Shown: positions 1 to 6,045 of the stretch, piece after piece
Layout: each line of letters starts with the position of its first letter
Numbering within the stretch: the first letter of the stretch is position 1
Source: an uncultured Collinsella sp.
GTDB lineage: Bacteria; Actinomycetota; Coriobacteriia; Coriobacteriales; Coriobacteriaceae
DNA: 6,951 bases
Assembly: GCA_900553215.1 (NCBI GenBank)
Contig: USCJ01000071.1
Span: 1 to 6,951 of the forward strand
Direction: 5' to 3'
Notes under the pieces: model-generated
Database searches by the model: none
What the model was told of the DNA's origin: nothing
What the model saw: the letters and a program-made list of their open reading frames with translations, nothing else
Made by a program: the position numbers and the translations under genes

Positions 1-47
1 GGCAGGTTTCCGTATGCGCCGCACGCGATATCGCTTCGCCATCCCAT
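1..47 (-). CDS. Possible start of a truncated minus-strand gene
   Basis: Reading leftwards there are two close in-frame-open ATG codons, at 47-45 and 42-40, in different frames. Both stay open to the window edge. A purine-rich stretch, GAAAGGGGAG, lies just upstream. It is 3 bases from the first ATG and 8 from the second, so the second (peptide beginning MAKRYRVRRIRKPA) has the better spacing. Only about 14 codons are visible and no family can be recognised. The plus strand here is also open to a TGA at 74-76, so the region could instead be the tail of a plus-strand gene or non-coding. Confidence 0.25.
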   Translation of the reverse strand, partial: MGWRSDIACGAYGNL

Positions 48-90
48 GGTCTCCCCTTTCCCGTTTTAACTGTTGAGGAGAGGATGGCAG

Positions 91-125
91 GATCGAGCGG
101 ATTCGGGTGGCGGTCCGCTGCGATC
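91..125. repeat. Inverted repeat downstream of the HNH gene
   Basis: GATCGAGCGGA at 91-101 pairs with TCCGCT at 114-119 and, after one unpaired G, with CGATC at 121-125. The stem is 11 base pairs with one bulge and a 12-base loop. It lies about 40 bases past the stop codon of the minus-strand HNH gene, where a terminator would be expected. The minus strand after the hairpin has no clear T run, so it may be a weak or factor-dependent terminator or an mRNA 3' stabiliser. Confidence 0.4.
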
Positions 126-165
126 CGATCAATCGACATGATCAGAGCAGTAGACGATGACTCGG

Positions 166-1248
166 TTAATACAAAGCGACCTTCTCCGCCCGACGACGCG
201 ATTCCGAGAAATCGAACTCGGCGCGGTGGGCCTCAAGGAACCGAGCATTGGGACGCAAGCGATATTCGTCCGGCCCACGCAACACCGAACCCGCAAACGC
301 CGCATAATCCGTATTCTGCAGAAGATACGACCCGCAAAGTTGATAATCGCCGCGCACCAGTTCGAACGAAATCAGGTGAGCATCGAACAGCGAGTGCAAA
401 TCGCGGCGCAGCAGAATTCCGTTGCTTACAACTTGTGACTTGGGACCCGAGTAGTTCTCAATATGCGCGGCTTCGAGCGCTTCGTCGACGTTGCAGCCTG
501 AGACGGCACATCGACCAGTGTAGGCCTCAAAGAGTTGAGTGCGGAACCGCTGCTGACCAATTCGCTCGCGACGCAGCGCATAACGAACCTTTTCATCATC
601 GCTCGCCGGAGCGCCGGAGAACTCCGCCGCAACCGGAGCGTCCTTCATGTAGCTCATATCGGGAAAGAAACGCGCGTCGGGCCCACCCTTATGGACAGGG
701 CCGTGCAGTACAAACCAGCTGTTCTCGGGCTCGTAGCGCTCGACGAATGCGAGGCCCAGCACCTTGTAGCCAGCGCTCGTTGCAAAGAACACGCCAACGG
801 GAACGCCGCACTCCATACAGTTGATCATCTTTTGGTTGTAGTCCTGGTCGCGCCAGTTTTCGACCGAAGCGCTCTGCGACGCGTACTTGAGCACCCACGT
901 GCCATCCTCAAGATAGAGCGGCGGGACATCGGGGTAAGCACCACGCTTGGAATTGTGCACGGAGAGTGCAAAGGTCTTCTCGCGCGGATGTTTAACGCGC
1001 CCGCGACCAGGCCAAAAGATACCCGAGTCGCGCGACACCGGAAAGAGCTCGGAATCAATCGTCAAACGAAAGGGATATTGAGGACTATCGGCATTGGCGC
1101 GATGTGGGAGCTTGCCCCACAGGCCGCCACGCTGCTCCTCACGCAAGAACCACTCCCAAGCCTGGACATATTCGGACGGCACAAAGCTGCAAGCGCGGTC
1201 GTAACTCGGCCGAGCAATCAGCGGAATACTAGAAGCGATGCCGTCCAT
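166..1248 (-). CDS. HNH endonuclease, probable modification-dependent (type IV-like) restriction enzyme
   Basis: This encodes a 360-residue protein. The C-terminal half holds a convincing HNH nuclease: RCAVSGC (C247, C252), then LEAAHI (H262, general base), SNGILL (N277) and LHSLFD (H286), the order expected for HNH enzymes that cut DNA with one bound metal. Residues about 75-185 contain DGTWVLKY, a conserved-looking N/M/C stretch, GVPVGVF and a GYKVLG...F.L pattern. These resemble the SRA-like/PUA-fold domains found in front of HNH domains in ScoMcrA-type enzymes that recognise modified cytosine or phosphorothioate DNA. That domain call is inferred from pattern only. The ATG at 1248 is chosen because GGAGG lies six bases upstream; an in-frame ATG ten codons earlier has no such site and would overlap the predicted promoter. 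No methyltransferase is adjacent, which fits a type IV enzyme that stands alone. It could also be a generic HNH protein of mobile-element origin. Confidence 0.75.
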   Translation of the reverse strand: MDGIASSIPLIARPSYDRACSFVPSEYVQAWEWFLREEQRGGLWGKLPHRANADSPQYPFRLTIDSELFPVSRDSGIFWPGRGRVKHPREKTFALSVHNSKRGAYPDVPPLYLEDGTWVLKYASQSASVENWRDQDYNQKMINCMECGVPVGVFFATSAGYKVLGLAFVERYEPENSWFVLHGPVHKGGPDARFFPDMSYMKDAPVAAEFSGAPASDDEKVRYALRRERIGQQRFRTQLFEAYTGRCAVSGCNVDEALEAAHIENYSGPKSQVVSNGILLRRDLHSLFDAHLISFELVRGDYQLCGSYLLQNTDYAAFAGSVLRGPDEYRLRPNARFLEAHRAEFDFSESRRRAEKVALY

Positions 1249-1278
1249 AAGGAACCTCCAGGAAGAACAGTTCCCCAC

Positions 1279-1306
1279 ATTATCGCCTACGAAATGATGA
1301 CGCCAA
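1279..1306 (-). promoter_or_regulatory. Predicted promoter of the HNH gene
   Basis: On the minus strand, TTGGCG (1306-1301) and GATAAT (1284-1279) are separated by 16 bases and match the sigma-70-type -35 and -10 boxes at 4 and 5 of 6 positions. Transcription would begin near 1272, giving a short leader that contains the GGAGG ribosome binding site. The promoter begins just past the terminator of the upstream minus-strand gene, so the nuclease gene appears to be an independent unit. Confidence 0.5.
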
Positions 1307-1309
1307 ACG

Positions 1310-1342
1310 AAAAAGGGCTCACTTACTTCGAAGTGAGCCCTT
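1310..1342 (-). terminator. Rho-independent terminator of the 320-residue secreted protein gene
   Basis: AAGGGCTCACTT (1313-1324) and AAGTGAGCCCTT (1331-1342) form a perfect 12-base-pair stem with a six-base loop. On the minus strand the stem is followed at once by five T residues (1314-1310, overlapping the stem foot). It lies 30 bases past the stop codon of the gene at 1372-2334. The plus strand lacks a comparable T run, so termination is mainly leftward. Confidence 0.85.
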
Positions 1343-1371
1343 GATCATCTGCATTTAAGCGAACGCCGGCA

Positions 1372-2334
1372 TTACAACGTTGCGACGCCGGCGAGCTTGA
1401 CGCTGACGTTATAGGTCGTCGGGCTGTTCTCGATGGATTTGCCATTAACGCAATCCGCGTCGGTTCCTTCCATCCAAATGTAGACGTGAACGGCAACACC
1501 CTTATAGCCAACGCCCGTGGCGATCGGCTGCGTGCCGTCTGCAACTGAATAATCACCGCTCGTTCCCTTAGTGGCTACCCATCCGTCCGTTCCGCCGGTA
1601 AAGATGTGCTTGTAGGTCGCCTGCGCGAGCGTCGGAGTGCCGCCCTTGTTTTGAATACTCGTCCAGCCTTCAATAGCGTTTGCGTCATTACCCTTGCCTG
1701 TTTCATTGTGAATGGCATATACGACGCGCAAATCCTCTGGGCCGGTGCCCGACTTGCCGTCGCGCCCAATTGCTTGCGTAGTGATCGCGACACGAAGAGA
1801 ACCGACCATGGTCTCCGAAGCATCGCCGCCCACGGCTTCAATCGTTACGGGAGGCGCACCATCAGATGCATCGAGGTAAACGTCAGCTGTGCCAGTATCG
1901 GTGATGGTGTAGACGATATAGTCGCTTCGAATGAAGGCGTGATACTTCTTGCCGGCGACCTCGTACTCACCCGGCAACGCATTGGCAGCCGTTGAGAATG
2001 CAGGCGTTGAATAGTCGGTTACCAGACCCTGGTTGTTCCAACCATTGCATACATACCAGTTTTTAAGATCGTTAGTCGAAGACGGGCTGAGCGTGGCACC
2101 CACGGTCTGGGCTTCGAGCGACTTCTGCTCGCCACCATGCTGGGCACCATTCTTGAGCTCGTCGATTTGAAGAATGAAGCCATTCGTCGTCGCGCTAATG
2201 GTTGACGTGGTTGCGGAAACCTTCGTGTTCGCAACGTACCACGCATAGGTCGCTGCCGACAGGGCAAACGCAGAGAGGACCACGCTAACGGCGGCCGCAA
2301 CAAGCTGTGTTTTAAGGCTCTTACACGATTGCAC
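1372..2334 (-). CDS. Secreted TasA/camelysin-like protein with SipW-type signal peptide
   Basis: This encodes a 320-residue protein starting at GTG (2334-2332), with AGGAGG five bases upstream. Residues 1-36 form a signal peptide: K5 and K8, a hydrophobic core at about 11-28, then ATYAWYVAN. This AW-aromatic motif just after the core is the hallmark of signal peptides processed by SipW-type peptidases in TasA and camelysin proteins. Residues 28-58 closely parallel the paralogue encoded immediately upstream (shared ATxAWxV.N, then V.ATTS.IS, then L.ID). The rest looks beta-rich, with Thr/Gly/Ala-rich segments and no transmembrane helix, LPXTG or lipobox. IWMEGTDADC at 286-295 matches a motif in the membrane protein encoded at 4177-5310. 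Mature cysteines are C96 and C295. The likely role is an extracellular fibre or pilus-like matrix subunit. No promoter is visible between it and the upstream gene, so it is probably transcribed by read-through of the hairpin at 2359-2388. Family membership is well supported by the N-terminus; the exact function is not. Confidence 0.8.
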   Translation of the reverse strand: MQSCKSLKTQLVAAAVSVVLSAFALSAATYAWYVANTKVSATTSTISATTNGFILQIDELKNGAQHGGEQKSLEAQTVGATLSPSSTNDLKNWYVCNGWNNQGLVTDYSTPAFSTAANALPGEYEVAGKKYHAFIRSDYIVYTITDTGTADVYLDASDGAPPVTIEAVGGDASETMVGSLRVAITTQAIGRDGKSGTGPEDLRVVYAIHNETGKGNDANAIEGWTSIQNKGGTPTLAQATYKHIFTGGTDGWVATKGTSGDYSVADGTQPIATGVGYKGVAVHVYIWMEGTDADCVNGKSIENSPTTYNVSVKLAGVATL

Positions 2335-2348
2335 GTGATCCTCCTTTC

Positions 2349-2388
2349 AAAAACAGAACGGGCGCCCGGCGCATAAGCCGGGCGCCCG
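2349..2388 (-). terminator. Terminator-like hairpin between the two secreted-protein genes
   Basis: CGGGCGCCCGGC (2359-2370) pairs perfectly with GCCGGGCGCCCG (2377-2388) around a GCATAA-complement loop. On the minus strand it is followed by TTCTGTTTTT, a good T tract. It sits 25 bases after the stop of the upstream gene (2414-3217) and ends about 15 bases before the GTG of the downstream gene, with that gene's AGGAGG site directly after the T tract. It therefore looks like an intercistronic terminator or attenuator that would let only part of the transcription reach the second gene. Confidence 0.8.
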
Positions 2389-2413
2389 CTTGGTCCCAAA
2401 TTACGTTAAGGAA

Positions 2414-3217
2414 TTACTTGGACTCGTTGGGAGCGTTAACTTCCTGACCCTGAGTGTTAACAGGCGTCGCGGTAAAAGAAACAGTCGCGCCAATAGCAGT
2501 CAGCTTATCAAGGTTATTCGTAAACACGTTCGTTTCGGAGCCATCGTAAAAAACGTACACGTCAACATCAACGGAACTATTAGCTGCAATTGTATCGGCA
2601 AGGACGCCGTCCGTATTGTTGCCAGCCGCGGAAACCTTATCCTTGTACTCAGTAAGCACCGTACCATCTGCGCTCTTCTTGTAAACGGCCCAGTTATCAC
2701 CGCAAACAACCAGAATGGAAAGGGCGCCTTCTAGGCCATCGGTACCCGTGGACGTAAGCTCAACTTTAGATACAATCAGATTCTTAAAAGATCCCGCTTT
2801 GGCGTCTGCCGTACCGATCTTAAAGCTCTTCCTAATTGCAAACTCACCCGTAACAGCAGCCGCGGCGTCTCCGACGTCATAACGCGACTTAGCCAACTCG
2901 GTTGTAGCGTCCGCCGCACCTGCATAAGCGGACTTGAACAAAGGCTTGTTGTCGGTATTCTTCACAACCTGAGCAGGGTAAAGCTTCACATCAGCATCCT
3001 CTGCATAGGAAATAGAAGTAGTAGATCCCGCAGTAATAGCCGTCTTGTCAATCTTCAGAAACGGCGCGTTGGACTGAGCGCTAATCTTACTCGTCGTCGC
3101 CTTAACCGTGTTGTTGCTGACAAACCATGCGAACGTGGCAGAGCCCAATGCTACGGCTGCTACCAGCACCATGGCGATGGCGGCGCCCATCTGCTTCTTT
3201 AATGCCTTGGTATCCAT
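2414..3217 (-). CDS. Secreted TasA/camelysin-like protein, likely main fibre subunit
   Basis: This encodes a 267-residue protein. The ATG at 3217 has GAAAGGGG five bases upstream and places a proper signal peptide at the N-terminus: K4, K7 and K8, hydrophobic residues about 11-27, then ATFAWFVSNN, the SipW-type AWF signature. The frame stays open far upstream, but the extension has no signal character. After the signal come V.ATTS.IS and FLKID (53-57), matching the neighbouring paralogue. The mature part has no transmembrane segment or cell-wall sorting motif and reads as an alternating, beta-sandwich-like domain. DVYVFYDGSE (219-228) sits where the paralogue and the membrane protein have their IW-x-(E/D)-G motif. 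C172 is the only cysteine. Codons are richer in A/T than in the genes to the right. It is first in its transcription unit, ahead of a strong hairpin, so it is probably made in excess over the downstream paralogue, as expected for a major subunit. Subunit roles are inference. Confidence 0.8.
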   Translation of the reverse strand: MDTKALKKQMGAAIAMVLVAAVALGSATFAWFVSNNTVKATTSKISAQSNAPFLKIDKTAITAGSTTSISYAEDADVKLYPAQVVKNTDNKPLFKSAYAGAADATTELAKSRYDVGDAAAAVTGEFAIRKSFKIGTADAKAGSFKNLIVSKVELTSTGTDGLEGALSILVVCGDNWAVYKKSADGTVLTEYKDKVSAAGNNTDGVLADTIAANSSVDVDVYVFYDGSETNVFTNNLDKLTAIGATVSFTATPVNTQGQEVNAPNESK

Positions 3218-3239
3218 ACGGACCCCTTTCTTTCCCCAT

Positions 3240-3320
3240 TCATCCCAGATGACCCTCGAGAAGCTCGGAAGGGGAGCCCGCGCTTTCGTGTTGGATGTTG
3301 CTTGCCCATCCTTTAGACAT
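3240..3320 (-). CDS. Possible 26-residue leaderless leader peptide
   Basis: An ATG at 3320-3318 lies seven bases past the -10 box at 3328, so transcription would start at or very near this codon. It opens a 26-codon frame (MSKGWASNIQHESAG...) ending in TGA at 3242-3240, 22 bases before the start of the secreted-protein gene. There is no room for a ribosome binding site, but leaderless mRNAs are common in Actinobacteria. The frame may be chance; the peptide matches nothing I recognise. Translation through it could affect access to the downstream GAAAGGGG site. Confidence 0.2.
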   Translation of the reverse strand: MSKGWASNIQHESAGSPSELLEGHLG

Positions 3321-3327
3321 GGAATTG

Positions 3328-3336
3328 AGAATACCA
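3328..3336 (-). promoter_or_regulatory. Extended -10 promoter for the secreted-protein gene pair
   Basis: The minus strand reads TGGTATTCT (3336-3328), an extended -10 element. No good -35 box lies 16-18 bases upstream, which is usual for extended -10 promoters or for activator-dependent ones. The predicted start falls near 3320, leaving a leader of about 105 bases before the ATG at 3217. Confidence 0.5.
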
Positions 3337-3528
3337 TAATTCTTACGATTTCCTTATGAGTTTTCGGTAGCCTACATTCCGGCGGATTCATAGGTCTACC
3401 TCGGGTTGTATGTGGTGCTATGTGAACATCGTTTACCTTATTTGATCTCTCTCCCACGTAGTTATAAGTCCCTCTTAAGGCTTGCGGGCGTTTCGACATG
3501 CCACATATATTTACACCCCCACCGAGCT

Positions 3529-3559
3529 TTGCCCCTAGCCCTTCCCCACTCGCTATACT
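3529..3559 (+). promoter_or_regulatory. Predicted promoter of the 170-residue protein gene
   Basis: TATACT at 3554-3559 is a good -10 box, and TTGCCC at 3529-3534 matches the -35 consensus at four of six positions with a longish 19-base spacer. Transcription would start near 3566, giving a leader of about 50 bases that ends in the GGGAGG site in front of the ATG at 3616. Confidence 0.45.
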
Positions 3560-3615
3560 GGTGCAGAACATGTAATTATTTGCCTGATAAACGGGCTATT
3601 TGTTGGGAGGGCCCC

Positions 3616-4128
3616 ATGGCTGCCGTCACTCAACCCAAGGGAAGCGTTTCTGCCGGATCGATTAAGCCGGTGACGCGCAAAGCCGTTCGCTGCCAGCGCG
3701 AAGTTGCCTGGCTGGTCACACAAGCGGCCGGCAAGCTCGTCACCACCACCGACGACGTCAACGCGCCCACGCCCAGCTTTGTGCTGGCAGCGGCATTGTC
3801 GTACACCCGCGAGCAGGAGCAGGCCGCCCAGGACAGCGGACATGCGATTGACTACGAGGCCGTCATGGGCCCCGACCTTGCGAGCTTTTGTGCGGCCGCG
3901 GGACTGCCCGCGGTACCCAACGCGCTTTCGGACGCGAGCTACATGTTCACCCTCTCGGGCGCGGACCTCATCCGCGACGTTTACGCCTACTGCAGCGACC
4001 TGGGCGAACGCATGGGAGACGCGGCGCAGGTCAAACCAGGCTACGCGATCAAGCTCGCGCTGCGGCTGTTCTTGCTGGATGCCGCCGCGGGCAACGGCGC
4101 CACCTCCAAAGACAACACCTCGGCATAG
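3616..4128 (+). CDS. Hypothetical protein, 170 residues, unknown family
   Basis: I do not recognise this protein. The ATG at 3616 has GGGAGG five bases upstream, and codons from there on show a strong G/C third-position preference; an in-frame ATG at 3406 has neither. The product is soluble, with no signal peptide or membrane segment. It has a basic N-terminal stretch (K18, R21, K22, R25, R28) and then mostly alpha-helical, Ala-rich segments, including AWLVTQAAGKLV (31-42), SFVLAAALSYTREQEQAAQ (54-72) and a final helix AIKLALRLFLLDAAAG (144-159). The C-terminal ten residues look disordered. Three cysteines (C26, C92, C126) show no metal-site spacing. It stands alone between a promoter and a bidirectional terminator, so the neighbourhood gives no firm clue. 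Its divergent position relative to the surface-fibre genes would allow a regulatory link, but no helix-turn-helix is evident. Confidence 0.8.
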   Translation: MAAVTQPKGSVSAGSIKPVTRKAVRCQREVAWLVTQAAGKLVTTTDDVNAPTPSFVLAAALSYTREQEQAAQDSGHAIDYEAVMGPDLASFCAAAGLPAVPNALSDASYMFTLSGADLIRDVYAYCSDLGERMGDAAQVKPGYAIKLALRLFLLDAAAGNGATSKDNTSA

Positions 4129-4131
4129 CAA

Positions 4132-4169
4132 AAGCGCCGGGCCGGGAAAACAATCCCGGCCCGGCGCTT
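4132..4169. terminator. Bidirectional terminator between convergent genes
   Basis: A perfect 16-base-pair, very GC-rich stem (4132-4147 with 4154-4169) encloses an AAACAA loop. On the plus strand it is followed by the T-rich TTGTTCGTTCT; on the minus strand the stem runs into CTTTTGC. It fills the short gap between the stop of the plus-strand 170-residue gene (4128) and the stop of the minus-strand membrane-protein gene (4177), so it can serve both. Confidence 0.85.
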
Positions 4170-4176
4170 GTTCGTT

Positions 4177-5310
4177 CTACTTGTCCCCGTCGCCTACGGG
4201 CGAGTTCTTTTGGTTGCGGCGGTTACTCCACGTCACGTTGTGCTCCTTGTAGTAATCGGGCGCCTCGTTGCCGCTCGCGCTAATGGGGTCGTTGCCGGTC
4301 AGGGTGTCGGCAATATCCTGCACAAACTTAATGAACAGGCTCGAGTCGTCGGTCTCGGACGAATCAAAGTCAAAGCCAAACTCCACCGCGCCGCCAATGA
4401 TCTTGTCCACGCACTCCGGGTCGTCGCCGTCCAGCCAAATGACCACGGTGTACTTGTCCACATCGCCCACGCGGAAGTTCTTGTGGCTGATGGTCGTCAC
4501 TACATCTTTGGACGCAAATGGTTCGGTGTTGGGCTCGGGATTGCCGTTAGCCGCAGCCGCTGCATAGGTAGTAGACTTGCCGTTGCGATACACCCGCACG
4601 CGCGCCGCCTTCTCCACGCCTTTGCTGGCGCTGACCACCTTGAGTTTGGCGCTGTAGCCCAGATCAGTTTTGCCGGCGTTGCGGATATAGAAGGTGTACG
4701 CCACGTAGTTCTTGCCGTTGTGGCTGCCGTCGATATCGTCCAGGTTGTCGGGCAGGTCCTCGGCAGCGATATTGGTGCCGTTGTCCAAGGCGTCGGCGGC
4801 CAGGCGCGCGGTGGCGTTGTTAAAGTCGCCGTTGTCGGCAATGGCCACGCCGCGGCGGAACAGCTCCAGGCGGTTGAGGTTAATGGTGAAGTTGCCCATG
4901 TTTTCCTGCATAAACGACAGGGCGAACAGCACGCCAAAGACAAGTGCCAGCACCACGAGGGCCTTTTGCAGCTTGTCCATGCGCAGCAGCGCCGCGCCGA
5001 TGCGTTCCATGCGACGCTTGGGCATATACATGGACACGACCGCGTCGGAGTCGATGTCGTCGAGGTCCTGGTCGGCCAGCGCCTGTTCCAACTCCTCGAT
5101 GCGCACCACGCCGCGCAGGTCGCGCTTGGGTTTGGGCTTGCGTTTGGGTTTGCCGAAGCGCTTGCGCGGGGCGGGATCGGTGCTGGGGGCGTCCTCGGGC
5201 TGACCCTCGGGCTGACCCTCGGCCAAATCCTCAGCCATGCCCTCGGCATGATTCTCGGCCAAATCATCGGCGGCTTGATCTTTGTTGTCGTTACGCTTGA
5301 GCAGTGCCAT
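4177..5310 (-). CDS. Single-pass membrane protein with TasA/camelysin-like extracellular domain
   Basis: This encodes a 377-residue protein. Residues 1-48 are acidic with AEG/AED/PEG repeats, 49-63 are a dense Lys/Arg/Pro tract, 64-116 form a charged, helical cytoplasmic part, and 117-134 (LVVLALVFGVLFALSF within it) form one transmembrane helix. Arginines and lysines before the helix (R99, R100, R104, R110, K113, K116) indicate N-inside, C-outside. The outer part, 135-377, contains YVAYTFYIRNAGKTDLGYS (202-220), an arrangement seen in TasA/camelysin-like beta domains. It also has IWLDGDDPEC (291-300), which matches IWMEGTDADC of the secreted protein at 1372-2334. C300 is the only cysteine. 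The ATG at 5310 lies five bases past the PilZ stop codon and has no clear ribosome binding site, so translation is probably coupled. It may anchor or nucleate a surface fibre, or act as a surface sensor. The topology is well supported; the role is inference. Confidence 0.8.
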   Translation of the reverse strand: MALLKRNDNKDQAADDLAENHAEGMAEDLAEGQPEGQPEDAPSTDPAPRKRFGKPKRKPKPKRDLRGVVRIEELEQALADQDLDDIDSDAVVSMYMPKRRMERIGAALLRMDKLQKALVVLALVFGVLFALSFMQENMGNFTINLNRLELFRRGVAIADNGDFNNATARLAADALDNGTNIAAEDLPDNLDDIDGSHNGKNYVAYTFYIRNAGKTDLGYSAKLKVVSASKGVEKAARVRVYRNGKSTTYAAAAANGNPEPNTEPFASKDVVTTISHKNFRVGDVDKYTVVIWLDGDDPECVDKIIGGAVEFGFDFDSSETDDSSLFIKFVQDIADTLTGNDPISASGNEAPDYYKEHNVTWSNRRNQKNSPVGDGDK

Positions 5311-5315
5311 GGCGA

Positions 5316-5981
5316 TCAGAGCTTATATTTGGCGCGGATGTAGCCGACGTATTCTTTGACGAGCTCGCGCTCCATGTCGTCGGCGTAACGGAACTGCAGG
5401 CCGCAGACGTTGCGGTACAGGCTGCCCTTGGGCGCGCGGCGCACCCAGCACACGATGCCCAGCTGCTCGGGCAGCTCGTGGCGCTCGCCCTGCAGGCGGA
5501 TCGCGGGCATTTGTACGGCCAGGGCCTCGCCCACGTCGGGATAATCGTTGAGGTAGACGGCCAGGCCGCCGGCCGAGACGTCGATGGTCATGGCGTCCTC
5601 GGGCTCGGGGGTCGGCGCGTTGTCGCGCTGGTAGGTCAGGCGCATGGCGACCTTAAAACGCTCGTCGCGGCGCTTGACAAAGGTGCGCTGCTCGGCGACT
5701 TTGCGCATTTTCCAGTAGGTGCGGATGCCTTTTTTCTCGACCGACTCGGGGTAGCCGGCGAGCACGAACGTCTCCTCGCCCACTTTGTATTGCAGCAGCA
5801 GCTTTTGATTTTCGTCCATGATGAGCGGCTTGCCGGCGAGCATGGGCGCGCTCATAAGAAAGTACGCGTCGTCCAGGTTCTCTTTGTACGTGGCAAGCAT
5901 GTTGAAGTCGGTTTTTTGGCCCATGGGCACGTCGAATGCCACCTGAAGCTTGGTCCCCGGCGTTATCTGTTGCTCTGCCAT
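5316..5981 (-). CDS. YcgR-like PilZ domain protein, predicted c-di-GMP receptor
   Basis: This encodes a 221-residue cytoplasmic protein. Residues about 8-98 fit the YcgR-type N-terminal beta domain. A PilZ domain follows, with the RxxxR motif RRDER (R104, R108) at its start and DVSAGG (D134, S136, G139), the D/NxSxxG motif. Both c-di-GMP contact motifs are therefore intact, and binding of the second messenger is a confident prediction from the family. YcgR relatives control flagellar motors, exopolysaccharide or surface appendages; no flagellar gene is visible here. The ATG at 5981 is preferred over one eleven codons upstream because GGGGGAG lies five bases before it. The gene is first in an operon with the membrane protein, separated from it by only five bases, so the PilZ protein may signal to that protein's large cytoplasmic tail. 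That partnership is inferred from gene order. Confidence 0.9.
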   Translation of the reverse strand: MAEQQITPGTKLQVAFDVPMGQKTDFNMLATYKENLDDAYFLMSAPMLAGKPLIMDENQKLLLQYKVGEETFVLAGYPESVEKKGIRTYWKMRKVAEQRTFVKRRDERFKVAMRLTYQRDNAPTPEPEDAMTIDVSAGGLAVYLNDYPDVGEALAVQMPAIRLQGERHELPEQLGIVCWVRRAPKGSLYRNVCGLQFRYADDMERELVKEYVGYIRAKYKL

Positions 5982-6039
5982 GTTGTCTCCCCCAGTCGCG
6001 GGCGCCGAAATCATCGTCGTGCGCGATGCACATTGGGCT

Positions 6040-6045
6040 ATTGTA
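6040..6045 (-). promoter_or_regulatory. Candidate -10 box of the PilZ operon
   Basis: The minus strand reads TACAAT at 6045-6040, about 60 bases before the PilZ start codon. The best -35 candidate (CTGCAA, 16 bases upstream) is weak. It is the only good -10 in the immediate leader. Confidence 0.35.

Larger units (their letters stand above)
3218..3615. other. 398-base divergent intergenic region
   Basis: This stretch separates the minus-strand secreted-protein gene from the plus-strand 170-residue gene. It contains one predicted promoter for each direction, a leader of about 105 bases for the secreted-protein gene with a possible 26-codon reading frame in it, and small imperfect inverted repeats (for example GTAGCCTAC near 3368). 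Between about 3400 and 3525 I see no gene, RNA or repeat that I can name. Open frames across it lack ribosome binding sites and coding character. Confidence 0.6.

Noticed and set aside
1249..1278. Earlier ATG for the HNH gene, ten codons upstream
   Set aside because: It lies at the predicted -10 box and lacks a ribosome binding site, while the ATG at 1248 has GGAGG at ideal spacing.
84..1344. Plus-strand open frames opposite the HNH gene
   Set aside because: Their translations are Arg- and Pro-rich without domain features, and the minus strand contains a complete HNH signature.
3361..3540. Possible c-di-GMP-I riboswitch in front of the fibre genes
   Set aside because: Short pieces such as GCAAAGCTCGG and GGCTACCG occur on the minus strand, but they are about 140 bases apart, and the conserved core and tetraloop helices of the motif are missing.
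3218..3571. Extension of the 267-residue secreted protein by 118 residues upstream
   Set aside because: The extension would bury the signal peptide in the middle of the protein, has no ribosome binding site at its start and passes through the predicted promoter.
4168..5343. Long plus-strand open frame of 391 codons opposite the membrane-protein gene, and shorter ones beside it
   Set aside because: It is antisense to a well-supported gene with a transmembrane helix, operon spacing and a shared motif; its translation is low-complexity Val/Ala/Gly-rich and its start has no ribosome binding site. It arises from the GC-rich codon use of the real gene.
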